Positions 37,542 through 46,233 of a stretch of DNA of 64,000 bases are shown here, one piece after another (position 1 is the first letter of the stretch; the number at the start of each line of letters is the position of its first letter). The translations under genes and the position numbers were made by a program. The notes beneath the pieces were generated by a model. That model saw only the letters and a list, made by a program, of their open reading frames with translations. It was not told the DNA's origin and searched no databases. Source of the stretch: Solwaraspora sp. WMMD406 (GTDB lineage Bacteria; Actinomycetota; Actinomycetes; Mycobacteriales; Micromonosporaceae); NCBI RefSeq assembly GCF_029626025.1, contig NZ_JARUBF010000001.1:1736001-1800000 (forward strand), given 5' to 3'.

Positions 37542-39460
37542 GCACCGGGGTCGAGACGCGTGAGTTCCAGGCCGAGGCGCGTCAGCTCTTGCAGTTGATG
37601 GTCCACTCGATCTACTCGAACAAGGACATTTTCCTGCGGGAGTTGATCTCGAACGCCTCCGACGCGTTGGACAAGCTGCGGTTGCAGGCATTGATCGACA
37701 AGGATCTTGAGGTCGACGCCTCCGACCTGCACATCGAGATCGAGGTCGATCGCGAGCAGCGCACCCTGACGGTACGGGACAACGGGATCGGGATGTCCCG
37801 CGACGAGGTGGTCACGTTGATCGGGACCATCGCCAAGTCGGGCACCGCCGAGCTGCTGCGCAAGCTCAAGGAGGCCAAGGACACCGCGTCACAGGAACTG
37901 ATCGGGCAGTTCGGTGTCGGTTTCTACGCCACCTTCATGGTCGCCGACCGGGTCACCCTGCTGACCCGCCGGGCCGGCGAGACCGAGGCGACCCGGTGGG
38001 AGTCGGCCGGCGAGGGCACCTACACCATCGAACCGGTCGACGAAGCGCCACAGGGCACCACGGTGACGCTGCACCTCAAGCCGGCGGACGCCGAGGACCA
38101 GCTCTTCGACTACACCGACGAGTGGAAAATCAAGGAAATCGTCAAGCGGTACTCGGACTTCATCGCCTGGCCGATCCGGATGACCACCGAACGCCCCGGT
38201 ACGGCCGAGGGCGAAGAAGGTGAAACGGTCAGCGAGGTCGCCACCCTCAACTCGATGAAGGCGCTGTGGGCGCGGCCGCGCTCGGAGGTCTCCGACGACG
38301 AATACAAGGAGTTCTACAAGCACGTCAGCCACGACTGGAACGACCCGCTCGACATCATCCACATGAAGGCCGAAGGCACCTTCGAGTACGAAGCGTTGCT
38401 GTTCGTGCCGGCGCAGGCGCCGTACGACCTGTTCATGCGGGACTCGAAGCGCGGCGTGCAGCTGTACGTCAAGCGCGTGTTCATCATGGACGACTGCGAA
38501 GCGCTGATCCCCGAGTATCTGCGGTTCGTCAAGGGTGTCGTCGACGCGCAGGACCTGTCGCTGAACATCAGCCGGGAGATCCTGCAGCAGGACCGGCAGA
38601 TCCAGTTGATCCGCCGCCGGCTGGTCAAGAAGGTGCTCTCGTCGCTCAAGGAGCTGATGGACAACGACGCGGACCGCTACCGCACCTTCTGGACCCAGCT
38701 CGGCCGGGCGGTCAAGGAGGGTCTGCTCAACGACTTCGACAACCAGCGGGCGATTCTGGACATCTCGTCGTTCGCCTCGACCCACGACGCGGAACAGTTG
38801 ACCACCCTGGCCGGGTACATCGAGCGGATGAAGGATGGCCAGGAGGACATCTACTACATGACCGGCGAGTCCCGCACGATGATCGAGAACTCGCCGCACA
38901 TGGAGGCGTTCAAGGCCAAGGGCTACGAGGTGCTGCTGCTCACTGACCCGGTCGACGAGATGTGGGTCGAATCGGTCGCCGACTACGACGGCAAGAAGCT
39001 GCGGTCGATCGCCAAGGGCCAGGTCGACCTCGACGCCGCCGACGACGACGCCGCGTCCGACCCCGAGCGGGACCAGCAGAAGGAGCAGTACGCCCCGCTG
39101 CTGACCTGGCTCGGCAAGACCCTCGACGAACAGGTCAAGGAGGTCCGGCTCTCCACCCGGCTGACCACCTCGCCGGCCTGCCTGGTGGGCGACGCGGGTG
39201 ACATGACGCCGGCGCTGGAGCGGATGTACCGGGCGATGGGCCAGGACGGGCCGAAGATCAAGCGGATCCTGGAGCTGAACCCGACGCACCCGCTGGTGTC
39301 CGGGCTGCGGGAGGCGTACGGTGCCCGGGCCGACGACCCGGTGCTGGCCGAGACCGCCGAGCTACTGTACGGCACCGCGCTGCTCGCCGAAGGTGGCGAG
39401 CTGGACGACCCGGCCCGGTTCGCCAAGCTGCTCGCCGACCGCCTGGCCCGTACGGTCTGA
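37538..39460 (+). CDS. htpG: Hsp90-family chaperone HtpG
   Basis: A 640-residue chaperone. The start is TTG at 37538, overlapping the modC stop (TTGA) and preceded by GGGAGGG, so it is translationally coupled to the molybdate operon. The GHKL ATP site is intact (ELISNASDALDKLR, VRDNGIGMSRDEV, GTIAKSGT, GQFGVGFYATFMVA), followed by middle and C-terminal domains of normal length (ISREILQQDRQIQLIRRRLVKKVLSSL). It is a cytosolic folding ATPase. Whether its linkage to modABC has a functional meaning is open. Confidence 0.96.
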   Translation: MSTGVETREFQAEARQLLQLMVHSIYSNKDIFLRELISNASDALDKLRLQALIDKDLEVDASDLHIEIEVDREQRTLTVRDNGIGMSRDEVVTLIGTIAKSGTAELLRKLKEAKDTASQELIGQFGVGFYATFMVADRVTLLTRRAGETEATRWESAGEGTYTIEPVDEAPQGTTVTLHLKPADAEDQLFDYTDEWKIKEIVKRYSDFIAWPIRMTTERPGTAEGEEGETVSEVATLNSMKALWARPRSEVSDDEYKEFYKHVSHDWNDPLDIIHMKAEGTFEYEALLFVPAQAPYDLFMRDSKRGVQLYVKRVFIMDDCEALIPEYLRFVKGVVDAQDLSLNISREILQQDRQIQLIRRRLVKKVLSSLKELMDNDADRYRTFWTQLGRAVKEGLLNDFDNQRAILDISSFASTHDAEQLTTLAGYIERMKDGQEDIYYMTGESRTMIENSPHMEAFKAKGYEVLLLTDPVDEMWVESVADYDGKKLRSIAKGQVDLDAADDDAASDPERDQQKEQYAPLLTWLGKTLDEQVKEVRLSTRLTTSPACLVGDAGDMTPALERMYRAMGQDGPKIKRILELNPTHPLVSGLREAYGARADDPVLAETAELLYGTALLAEGGELDDPARFAKLLADRLARTV

Positions 39461-39492
39461 CGGCACCGGCGACTCCCGCCGGTCGGCGGGCC

Positions 39493-39532
39493 CTGATCCC
39501 TCGGAGGAGATCTGCTTTCTCCGAGGGATCAG
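39493..39532 (+). terminator. Terminator of the modABC-htpG operon
   Basis: Perfect 14-bp arms (39493-39506 and 39519-39532) with a 12-nt loop, 30 bp after the htpG stop. Confidence 0.85.
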
Positions 39533-39563
39533 CTGTCGATGATGGTCTCTGCCCTGGCGGCCG

Positions 39564-39567
39564 GCTA
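39564..39567 (+). repeat. IS701 target-site duplication CTAG, left copy
   Basis: CTAG directly before the left inverted repeat. The same tetramer follows the right inverted repeat at 40949-40952. A 4-bp YTAR duplication is characteristic of the IS701 family. Confidence 0.9.
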
Positions 39568-40948
39568 GTACTGCAACGGCGGGTCGTTGCTTCGGCTGCT
39601 GATCGTTCGTTGGTTGACTGTGGTGGATGCGCAGGTGGTCGGGTCGTGGGATGCCGGGTTGGAGGAGTTGTTCTTCCGGTTCGCACATCGGTTTGAGCGG
39701 GTGGAGCCCCGGCGGCGGGCGTGGGCGTATGTGCGGGGGTTGTTGGCGCCGTTGGAGCGGCGGAACGGGTGGACTCTCGCGGAGCAGGCTGGGCATGTGT
39801 CGCCGGACGGGTTGCAGGGCATGTTGTGCAGCGCGGCGTGGGACCGGGACGCGGTCCGCGATGACGTGCGCGACTACGTCGTGGAGCGGATCGGCGATCC
39901 GGCCGGGGTGCTTGTCGCCGATGAGACCGGGTTCATCAAGAAGGGCCGCGCCTCGGCGGGAGTCCAGAGGCAGTACTCGGGCACGGCGGGCAAGACCGAG
40001 AACTGTCAGATCGGCACGTTCCTGTGCTACGCCACGGCGCGGGGTCGGGCGTTGATCGACCGGGAGTTGTACCTGCCGAAGTCGTGGACCGATGACCGGG
40101 ACCGGTGCCGGGCGGCGGCGATCCCGGAAGAGGTGGGGTTCGCCACGAAGCCGCAGCAGGCACAGGCCATGGTGGAGCGGGCGATCGAGGCGCGGGTGCC
40201 GTTCTCGTGGTTCACGGCGGACGAGGCCTACGGGCAGAACCCGGGCCTGCGGGGCTGGCTGGAGGATCAGGACATCGCCTATGTGATGGCCACCCGCTGT
40301 GACGACGAGGTGCCCTCCGGACTGCGCACCACCCTGCGTGTCGATGAGCTGGTCGCGAGGGTGCGTGCGGGCGCGTGGCAGCGCCTGTCGTGCGGTGATG
40401 GCGCGCGCGGGCCACGCCGCTACGACTGGGCCCGGGTACCGATCCGGCGCACCTTCGCCCACGGCCGCCGCGGCTGGGTCCTCGCCCGACGCTCGATCAG
40501 CGACCCTGGCGAGATCGCCTACTACGTCTGCTTCGGCCGACGCGGCACCCGACTGCGTGAGTTGGTGCGGGTCGCCGGCAGTCGCTGGTCGGTGGAGGAG
40601 TCGTTCCAGACCGCGAAGAACGAGGTCGGCCTGGACCAGTACCAGGTCCGCCGCTACGACGCCTGGTACGCCCACATCACCCTCGCGATGGCCGCCGCCG
40701 CGTTCCTCGTCGTCACCCGCGCCGCCGAGGCCGCAAAGGGGGCACCACCCCAAGCGAGCGCAGCCTGATCCCGCTGAGCAGCAACGAGGTCCGCCGCCTG
40801 TTCGCCCACCTCGTCCTCATCGGGCGTACCGCAGCTGATCACGTGCTGCACTGGTCAACCTGGCGCCGCCGTAGGCAAGCTCAAGCGAAAGCCTCCCACT
40901 ACCGCAAACGACTCGAACCGCCATAAGTCACGACCCGCCGTTGCAGTA
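39568..40948 (+). mobile_element. IS701-family insertion sequence
   Basis: A 1,381-bp element with perfect 19-bp inverted repeats TACTGCAACGGCGGGTCGT (39568-39586 and, reversed, 40930-40948), flanked by CTAG duplications. It holds one transposase gene that shifts frame near its 3' end. The element sits between the htpG terminator and the stop codon of the racemase gene. Confidence 0.93.
39587..40926 (+). CDS. IS701-family transposase with a -1 frameshift near the C-terminus
   Basis: The first frame (39587-40768, TTG start or a GTG near 39620) encodes 393 residues with the DDE-type core (LVADETGFIKKG, WFTADEAYGQNPGL, RWSVEESFQTAKNEVGLDQYQVRRYDAWYAHI). It stops at a TGA at 40766. The family-typical C-terminus (SLIPLSSNEVRRLFAHLVL, HWSTWRRRRQAQAKASHYRKR) lies in the -1 frame and runs to the TAA at 40924. 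The frames meet at A-AAG-GGG (40735-40741), a canonical slippery heptamer. It is either a programmed frameshift giving about 446 residues, or a mutation that truncates the protein. Confidence 0.85.
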
Positions 40949-41731
40949 CTAGGCGGTGACCGGCTGGTCGGTGGTGATCGGCTGGTCGATGGTGACCAAC
41001 TGGTCGGCGGTGACCGGCTGGTCGGTGGTGACCAGCTGGTCGGCGGTGATCGCCTGGTCGACGGCGGCGGTCACGTGTAGCCGCGTGGTGGGAAAGAGCA
41101 GCACCGGGGTGTCGTCCTGGGTGATCAGCAGTTCTATCTCGGTACAGCCCAGGATCACGCCCTGCGCCCCGGCGGCGATGAGCCGGTCGATCACCCGCAG
41201 ATAGGCCGTACGGGAGGCCTCGCTGACCACCCCGAGGCAGAGCTCGTCGTAGATCACCGAGTGGATCATCTTGCGGTCCTCCGCGCCCGGCACCAGCACG
41301 GTCAGCCCGTGACCGGCCAGCCGGTCGCGCAGGAAGTCCTGCTCCATGGTGAACGCGGTACCGAGCAGCCCGACCGTGTGCAGGCCGTGGCGGCGTACGG
41401 TGGCGGCGGTGACGTCGACGATGTGTAGCAGCGGGATGCGTACCGCGTCGGCGACCCGGTCGGCCACCTTGTGCATGGTGTTGGTGCAGAGCAACAGCAG
41501 GTCGGCGCCGGCGGCCTCGACCCGACGGGCGGCGTCGGCGAGCACCCGCCCGGCCTCGTCCCACTCGCCAGCCGACTGAAGCCGTTCGATGTCGGCGAAG
41601 TCGACCGAGTAGAGCAGACACCGCGCCGAGTGGTGGCCGCCGAGCCGGTCGCGGACCAACTCGTTGGCGAGCCGGTAGTAGTGGGCGCTGCTTTCCCAGC
41701 TCATCCCGCCGATCAGGCCGATCGTCAACAT
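40949..41731 (-). CDS. Aspartate/glutamate racemase family protein
   Basis: A 260-residue enzyme with the two catalytic cysteines in LLCTNTMHK and ILGCTEIEL, and the N-terminal LTIGLIGGMSWESS typical of aspartate racemases. Residues 225-260 are not part of the fold. They are six tandem hexapeptides of the type TDQPVT/ADQLVT, encoded by an 18-bp repeat. The stop codon TAG is supplied by the CTAG target duplication of the adjacent IS701. It interconverts L- and D-aspartate or a related amino acid. Confidence 0.9.
   Translation of the reverse strand: MLTIGLIGGMSWESSAHYYRLANELVRDRLGGHHSARCLLYSVDFADIERLQSAGEWDEAGRVLADAARRVEAAGADLLLLCTNTMHKVADRVADAVRIPLLHIVDVTAATVRRHGLHTVGLLGTAFTMEQDFLRDRLAGHGLTVLVPGAEDRKMIHSVIYDELCLGVVSEASRTAYLRVIDRLIAAGAQGVILGCTEIELLITQDDTPVLLFPTTRLHVTAAVDQAITADQLVTTDQPVTADQLVTIDQPITTDQPVTA
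40955..41062 (+). repeat. Six tandem copies of an 18-bp unit inside the racemase gene
   Basis: The unit is GGTGAYCRRCTGGTCGRY on the plus strand, repeated six times with few differences. It encodes the hexapeptide tail at the C-terminus of the racemase. Copy number is likely to vary between strains. Confidence 0.85.
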
Positions 41732-41864
41732 GCGGCCATCGTGCCACCTCGGCGCCTCCCCGGCCGCGCCTCCCCGGCCAGATCACCCGTCCGGCGACGG
41801 CGAGACCGACGATCCATCGACCATCTACTATGTAACGTACGTCGATGCGCGCCTATGTGGACGT

Positions 41865-42179
41865 ATTGTCGCTGCGGCCGGCGTCTGTCACAACGATCTG
41901 GCCGCGCTGGGTCTGCTGGACGGTCTGGCGGCGGCCGACGTGCGGGTCCCGACGGAGATCTCCGTGGTCGGTTACGACGACCTGTCCTTCGCCCGCTGGT
42001 TGGCGCCGGCGCTCACCACGGCGCGTCAGCCCAAGTACCAGTTGGGCCGGGTGGCCGCCGAACTGTTGCTGGCCGAGGGCGGTCCGGACCACGCGCACCG
42101 GGAGGTCCGGCTGCGGCCGTCGCTGGTGGTCCGTTCCTCGACCGCACGGCCGTGGGACGGCGGCCGGTCCCCGCGATGA
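41865..42179 (+). pseudogene. LacI-family regulator remnant
   Basis: Only the C-terminal third of a LacI/GalR repressor is left (VCHNDLAALGLLDGLAAADVRVPTEISVVGYDDLSFARWLAPALTTARQPKYQLGRVAAELLL, LRPSLVVRSST). The helix-turn-helix and most of the sugar-binding domain are missing, and an open frame extends to 41730 without matching the family. It directly precedes the GH5 gene, so a former regulator of that gene seems likely. Confidence 0.75.
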
Positions 42180-42392
42180 ATCACCGGCGTCGTCGAAACG
42201 CATCGACGCTGCCCTATTGCGTGGCGGCTGGTGCCGACGTAGCTTGTTGACATTCGATCGAGCGCCGAGCCGGTCCTCGTACTCGCGTCTTACAACGTCA
42301 CAATCGCGCCGCGTAGGGGCCGACCCGGCCGTACGCCAGGGCAGGCGCGATACCGCCCGGACACCGTCCGGGCCCCACCACCAAGGTAGGTC

Positions 42393-43787
42393 ATGAAGAA
42401 GAGACTTCTCGTCCTCGGCGCCGCCCTGCTCACCTTTGCCGCGTCGTTCCTGCTCATCGTCCGACCCGCCGACGCGGCGGTCGGCCTGCACATCAGCGGC
42501 ACCGACATCGTCGAGGCCAACGGCCAGCCGTTCATCATGCGCGGCGTCAACCATCCGCACGTCTGGTACACCGGTGAGACCGACTCCTTCGCCGACATCA
42601 AGGCGCTCGGTGCCAACACCGTTCGAGTGGTGCTCGGCAGCGGGCAACGGTGGGGTCCGTCCACCGACGTCGCCGACGTGATCAGCCTGTGCAAGCAGAA
42701 CCGGATGATCTGCGTACTCGAAGTGCACGACACCACCGGGTACGGCGAGGAAGGCGCCGCCGCCTCCCTCGACCAGGCCGTCGACTACTGGATCAGCCAG
42801 AAGAGCGCTCTGGTCGGCGAGGAGAACTACGTCGTGATCAACATCGGCAACGAGCCGATCGGCAACGTGAACGCCGGCCAGTGGACCGCGGCCACCGTGA
42901 ACGCGATCCAGCGGATGCGCGACAACGGCTTCGATCACCTGCTGATGATCGACGCGCCCAACTGGGGCCAGGACTGGCAGAACGTCATGCGGGCGGACGC
43001 CCAGACGGTGCTCGACGCCGACAGCCACGGCAACACCGTGCTGTCGATCCATATGTACTCCGTCTACAGCAGCGCCTCGTCGATCGTCAGCTACCTCGAC
43101 GACTTCGAGGCCAACGGATGGCCGTTGGTGATCGGCGAGTTCGGCTGGCGGTTCAACTCCGGCGAGGTGGACCACGACACGATCCTGGCCGAGGCGCAGG
43201 CCCGGGGCATGGGCTACTTGGGCTGGTCGTGGAGCGGCAACACCGATCCGATCCTCGACATGGTGCTCGACTTCGATCCCGACCAGATGACCACCTGGGG
43301 GGAGCGGATCTTCCACGGCCCGAACGGCATCGCGGCCACCGCCGTGGAGGCCAGCGTCTTCAGCGGTACGCCACCGACCACCGCTCCGCCGACGACGGCT
43401 CCACCGACGACGGCTCCACCGACGACGGCTCCACCGACCACCGCTCCGCCGACGACGGCTCCGCCGACGACGGCCCCGCCGGGCGACCGGACCTGCACCG
43501 CCGACTACCGGGTTCTCGGCCAGTGGCCGGGCGGCTTCCAAGGTGACGTACGGGTCACCGCCGGCAGCGCCGCGATCACCAGCTGGACGGTGACCTGGAC
43601 GTTCGCCAACGGACAGACCGTCAACCAGGCATGGAACGCCACCGTCACCAGCAGCGGATCAAACGTCACCGCCCGCAACGTCGGCTACAACGGCAGTCTC
43701 GCCGCCGGTGCCAGCACGACGTTCGGTTTCCTCGGTTCGTGGAACGGCGGCAACAGTTCCCCGAGCCTGACCTGCGTCGCGAGCTGA
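42393..43787 (+). CDS. Secreted GH5 glycoside hydrolase (mannanase-type) with CBM2
   Basis: A 464-residue exported enzyme. The signal peptide ends near ADAA. The GH5 catalytic domain (30-325) has the acid/base Glu154 in INIGNEPIG and the nucleophile Glu249 in VIGEFGW, and the FIMRGVNHPHVWY start fits the mannanase subgroup GH5_8. A linker of tandem PPTTA units (about 328-362) leads to a CBM2 (370-464) with the expected cysteines (TCTADY, LTCVAS) and surface tryptophans. It degrades mannan or related beta-glycans outside the cell. The 213-bp upstream gap has no clear operator. Confidence 0.93.
   Translation: MKKRLLVLGAALLTFAASFLLIVRPADAAVGLHISGTDIVEANGQPFIMRGVNHPHVWYTGETDSFADIKALGANTVRVVLGSGQRWGPSTDVADVISLCKQNRMICVLEVHDTTGYGEEGAAASLDQAVDYWISQKSALVGEENYVVINIGNEPIGNVNAGQWTAATVNAIQRMRDNGFDHLLMIDAPNWGQDWQNVMRADAQTVLDADSHGNTVLSIHMYSVYSSASSIVSYLDDFEANGWPLVIGEFGWRFNSGEVDHDTILAEAQARGMGYLGWSWSGNTDPILDMVLDFDPDQMTTWGERIFHGPNGIAATAVEASVFSGTPPTTAPPTTAPPTTAPPTTAPPTTAPPTTAPPTTAPPGDRTCTADYRVLGQWPGGFQGDVRVTAGSAAITSWTVTWTFANGQTVNQAWNATVTSSGSNVTARNVGYNGSLAAGASTTFGFLGSWNGGNSSPSLTCVAS
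43377..43482 (+). repeat. Tandem 15-bp repeats coding for the PPTTA linker
   Basis: Seven units of CCACCGACSACSGCT type encode seven copies of PPTTA between the GH5 and CBM2 domains. In-frame expansion would only change linker length. Confidence 0.85.
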
Positions 43788-43831
43788 CCTGAGCCGGCCG
43801 GCCCCGGTAAACCGGGGCCGGCCGGCTCAGG
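43788..43831 (+). terminator. Perfect 20-bp hairpin after the GH5 gene
   Basis: Arms 43788-43807 and 43812-43831 with a TAAA loop, directly after the stop. One of the strongest terminators in the window. Confidence 0.9.
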
Positions 43832-43866
43832 TGGCGACGCGGGGGCGGGAAAGGACGCCGCCGAGT

Positions 43867-44100
43867 TCACCCGCCGAGGGCGGTCAGTTCGGACACCACC
43901 ACGTTCGCCAACGCCCGGCCGTCGCGGCGGACCTGGCGCAGATACCACTTCTGAATCGGCGCGTGGGTGGTCTTGGCGAACTGCCACGGCACCCGAGGGC
44001 TGGTCAGCTGTCCGAGGCCTGCGCGGACCGGCCGGTTCGTCGCGCCGGTGCCGCCGGTCCGGGCCGCGTGGGCCCGCTCGGTCGGGCCGCGTACCGACGG
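43867..44100 (-). pseudogene. C-terminal fragment of an unrecognised gene
   Basis: A coding-like minus-strand segment ends at a TGA at 43867: VPWQFAKTTHAPIQKWYLRQVRRDGRALANVVVSELTALGG. Upstream it runs into Pro/Arg-rich sequence and a 30-bp duplication, and no start is visible. It is probably the tail of a decayed gene. The family is unknown. Confidence 0.4.
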
Positions 44101-44136
44101 TGGCGCTTCGGTCGGGCCGCGTACCGACGGTGGCGC
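44078..44136 (+). repeat. Two direct copies of a 29-bp sequence
   Basis: The sequence beginning TCGGTCGGGCCGCGTACCGA occurs at 44078-44106 and 44108-44136 with no differences. It sits in the degraded stretch between the GH5 terminator and the HxlR gene and looks like a local slippage duplication. Confidence 0.8.
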
Positions 44137-44199
44137 CTGCCACGCCCGGTGGGCACACCACTTCGCTACCGCCCCGGGCGACAGCGGATGCGGTCCGCT

Positions 44200-44510
44200 G
44201 CACGGCGGACGCTGGGTGATCAGCCGGCTCGCTCCGGGCCAGGCGGTGTCGCCTGCTGTGGTGGATCAGCGGACTGGACAGCTTCGTCTTGCTCGACGGC
44301 CACGACCCGCTGGTCGCCGCGCATGCCGAGGGCCGCCAACCCGAGGTCTTGGCGTTGTCGCTGGTGTCGACCGGACAGACAGCGGCGGACACCGAGGCGG
44401 CGCGGCGCTACCGCCAGACGACGGACCGGATGCGGCGGCTGGTCGAGGCCGGCATCCCGGGCACGGCCGACGCGGTGGTGCCCTCCGGTGGGCGGCGCTG
44501 GCAGCCAGTT
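44200..44510 (+). pseudogene. Frame-shifted remnant of an unknown gene
   Basis: The two frames GGRWVISRLAPGQAVSP and then LLWWISGLDSFVLLDGHDPLVAAHAEGRQPEVLALSLVS join near 44260 with a shift, and the second continues (QTTDRMRRLVEAGIPGTAD) into the convergent HxlR gene. No start or known domain. I read it as a remnant and cannot name it. Confidence 0.35.
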
Positions 44511-44888
44511 CTACCGCGTCGTCTCGTCGTCGAAGCGTCGCCGGGCGCGTTCGACCTCGGCGTAGTTGGCGGCGGTCCAGCCGAACAGGGCATCGACGAG
44601 ATCCCGCAGGGTCTTGCCTAGCGGGGCGACCCGGTATTCGACTGCGAGGGGGCGGGTGCCGGTGACGACCCGTTCGACCATCCCGTTGCGTTCGAGCCGC
44701 CGCAGGGTCGCGGTCAGCGACTTCTGGGTGATCACCGGGATCTCCCGCCGGAGATCGTTGAAGCGCAGCGGACGCTCGCACAGCGTCTCGAGGACCCGCA
44801 GTGACCATTTGTCGAGCACCTGGTCGAGCAGTTCCCGCTGCTCGGCGCTGAGTGGGGAGTCAGTGTGCGTGGGGGTGGTTCCCGGCAT
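44511..44888 (-). CDS. HxlR-family transcriptional regulator
   Basis: A 125-residue winged-helix protein started at the ATG at 44888. The HxlR pattern is DKWSLRVLETLCERPLRFNDLRREIPVITQKSLTATLRRLERNGMVERVV, then YRVAPLGKTLRDLVDALFGW. The family usually carries a cysteine near the N-terminus for redox or aldehyde sensing (WTLLILREL...C), and here only the CERPLRF cysteine is present. It is divergent from the RidA gene, which it probably controls. Confidence 0.92.
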   Translation of the reverse strand: MPGTTPTHTDSPLSAEQRELLDQVLDKWSLRVLETLCERPLRFNDLRREIPVITQKSLTATLRRLERNGMVERVVTGTRPLAVEYRVAPLGKTLRDLVDALFGWTAANYAEVERARRRFDDETTR

Positions 44889-44915
44889 GACCCCTAGTAT
44901 CGTTGAGGTTCCCTT

Positions 44916-44942
44916 TGGATACCAGGTATATATCAGATACCG
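44916..44942. promoter_or_regulatory. AT-rich divergent operator between hxlR-type and ridA-type genes
   Basis: The 78-bp gap contains GATACC, GGTATATATC and GATACC half-sites in a row, including the palindrome TACCAGGTA. This AT-rich patch in a GC-rich context is the likely promoter and HxlR binding site for both genes. Confidence 0.5.
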
Positions 44943-44966
44943 ATTGGTCGACGAAGGGAACCACCC

Positions 44967-45380
44967 GTGAGTGTGCAGCTGCTGTCCCCGGAGGGCATGG
45001 CTCAGCCCGTCCCGTACCACCATGTGTCGGTCGCCACCGGCACCCGCCACGTACAGGTCGCCGGCCAGGTCGGGCGCGACGCCGACGGAAAGCCGGTCGG
45101 AGCCGCCGACGAGCTCGCCGACCAGGTAGCGCAGGCGCTGCGCAACACCGCTCGTGGTCTGGCCGGTGCCAGTGCGAGCTTCGCCGACGTCGTCCGACTG
45201 CGGTTCTATGTCACCGACTGGACCCCGGACCAAATGGACGACTTCATGGCCGGCGTGGCCAGGGTGGCCGACGAGGTCGGACTCCCACAACCGTTCCCGC
45301 CGTCGTCGCTGATCGGCGTCGACGTGTTGTACGCACCGGACGTGCGCGTCGAGATCGAAGCCGACGCCGTTCTCGACTGA
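44967..45380 (+). CDS. RidA-family protein
   Basis: A 137-residue protein with a GTG start. The RidA/YjgF fold is visible in HVQVAGQVGRDADGKPVGAADELADQVAQALRNTARGLAGASASFADVVRLRFYVTDW and the C-terminal VLYAPDVRVEIEADAVLD. The imine-hydrolysing arginine of true RidA (R105 in E. coli, in ARVEV context) corresponds to RVEIE here. It may deaminate reactive imines or enamines or serve a related role. Control by the divergent HxlR is likely. Confidence 0.9.
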   Translation: MSVQLLSPEGMAQPVPYHHVSVATGTRHVQVAGQVGRDADGKPVGAADELADQVAQALRNTARGLAGASASFADVVRLRFYVTDWTPDQMDDFMAGVARVADEVGLPQPFPPSSLIGVDVLYAPDVRVEIEADAVLD

Positions 45381-45439
45381 TCCGGGCGGCAGCGCCTTGC
45401 CTGGATGCCGGTGCCAGCGCGGAACCAGACCGTTCTGGT

Positions 45440-45889
45440 ACGCCCACACCACCGTCTGCAGCCGGCGTCTGCAGCCGGTCCCGAACCCCGGGGCCGTATC
45501 CGGCGAGCGAGTTGCCGTAGTTGGATTAGGCCGGCATGGTGCCCGACCGGTAAATCTGCTCCGGCGGGTCGGTGACCAGGGCCTTGCGCAGGTCGGCGGT
45601 GCTGCCCTCCGCGCCGATCAGGCCGCCGATGCGCTCCTCGAAGCCGGCGGTGTGGGTCAGCAGATGCCGCGAGGTGATCGGCTCGTCGAAGCGGCGCGGC
45701 AGGACGAAATCGGAACAGGTGCCGCTCCGGGTCGACCGGTACGGCGGCAGAGCCACCGGCACCGGTGTCGGCGTCGCCGTACCCCCGGGTGGTGACGACC
45801 ATGCCGTCGTCGACGACGGCGACCGTCGCTCCGGCGATGCCATTGTCACGCGACGCGGCCGGCAGCGTCTCGTCGAGCCAGGCGGTCAC
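45440..45889 (-). pseudogene. Class C beta-lactamase-family serine hydrolase, disrupted
   Basis: The N-terminus is intact (MTAWLDETLPAASRDNGIAGATVAVVDDGMVVTTRGYGDADTG), then a frameshift near 45730 moves the rest (VLPRRFDEPITSRHLLTHTAGFEERIGGLIGAEG, EQIYRSGTMPA) to another frame. There a TAA replaces the usual tyrosine of PAYSNYG, and SNYGNSLAGYGPGV follows it. Further on the homology fades. The SxxK motif region is lost at the frameshift. Clearly a pseudogene. Confidence 0.85.
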
Positions 45890-46099
45890 GTCAGCGTGGT
45901 CCAGGGCGACCCCGAGGCGCCGCAGCCGGCGGGCGGGCGGGTGCGGGTACGACCGGAAGCCGGTCGGCGGTGCTGCGTCGTTGAAGTCGATGGCATCAGC
46001 CTGCTGCGGCGGCGCGGCCGGGCCATCTGGCGCAGGACCACATTCGACTTACGACCTTGGTAGGAGGTCGGCTGCCGACGCGGGTAGCACCGTCGACGG

Positions 46100-46154
46100 C
46101 GAGCCGGCATCGAGCCGGCATCGAGCCGGCATCGAACCGGCATCGAACCGGCAG
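46100..46154 (+). repeat. Five tandem copies of an 11-bp unit
   Basis: CGAGCCGGCAT repeated five times, the last two with A for G. It lies in non-coding sequence after the beta-lactamase pseudogene. Copy number probably varies. Confidence 0.9.
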
Positions 46155-46161
46155 GGCGAGG

Positions 46162-46198
46162 CTCCCGTACGCCGACCCGTCAGGGTGACGTACGGGAG
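46162..46198 (-). terminator. Terminator of the S8 protease gene
   Basis: Inverted repeat CTCCCGTACG / CGTACGGGAG (46162-46171 and 46189-46198), 36 bp after the protease stop on the minus strand. Confidence 0.65.
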
Positions 46199-46233
46199 TC
46201 GCACTTCTCAGGTGTGGTCTCACGACCTCATGG

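Noticed and set aside
42246-42280. TTGACA as -35 of a GH5 promoter
   Set aside because: No acceptable -10 hexamer lies 16-19 bp downstream.
43371-43482. CRISPR-like short repeats
   Set aside because: They are contiguous 15-bp coding repeats for a PPTTA linker, without spacers.
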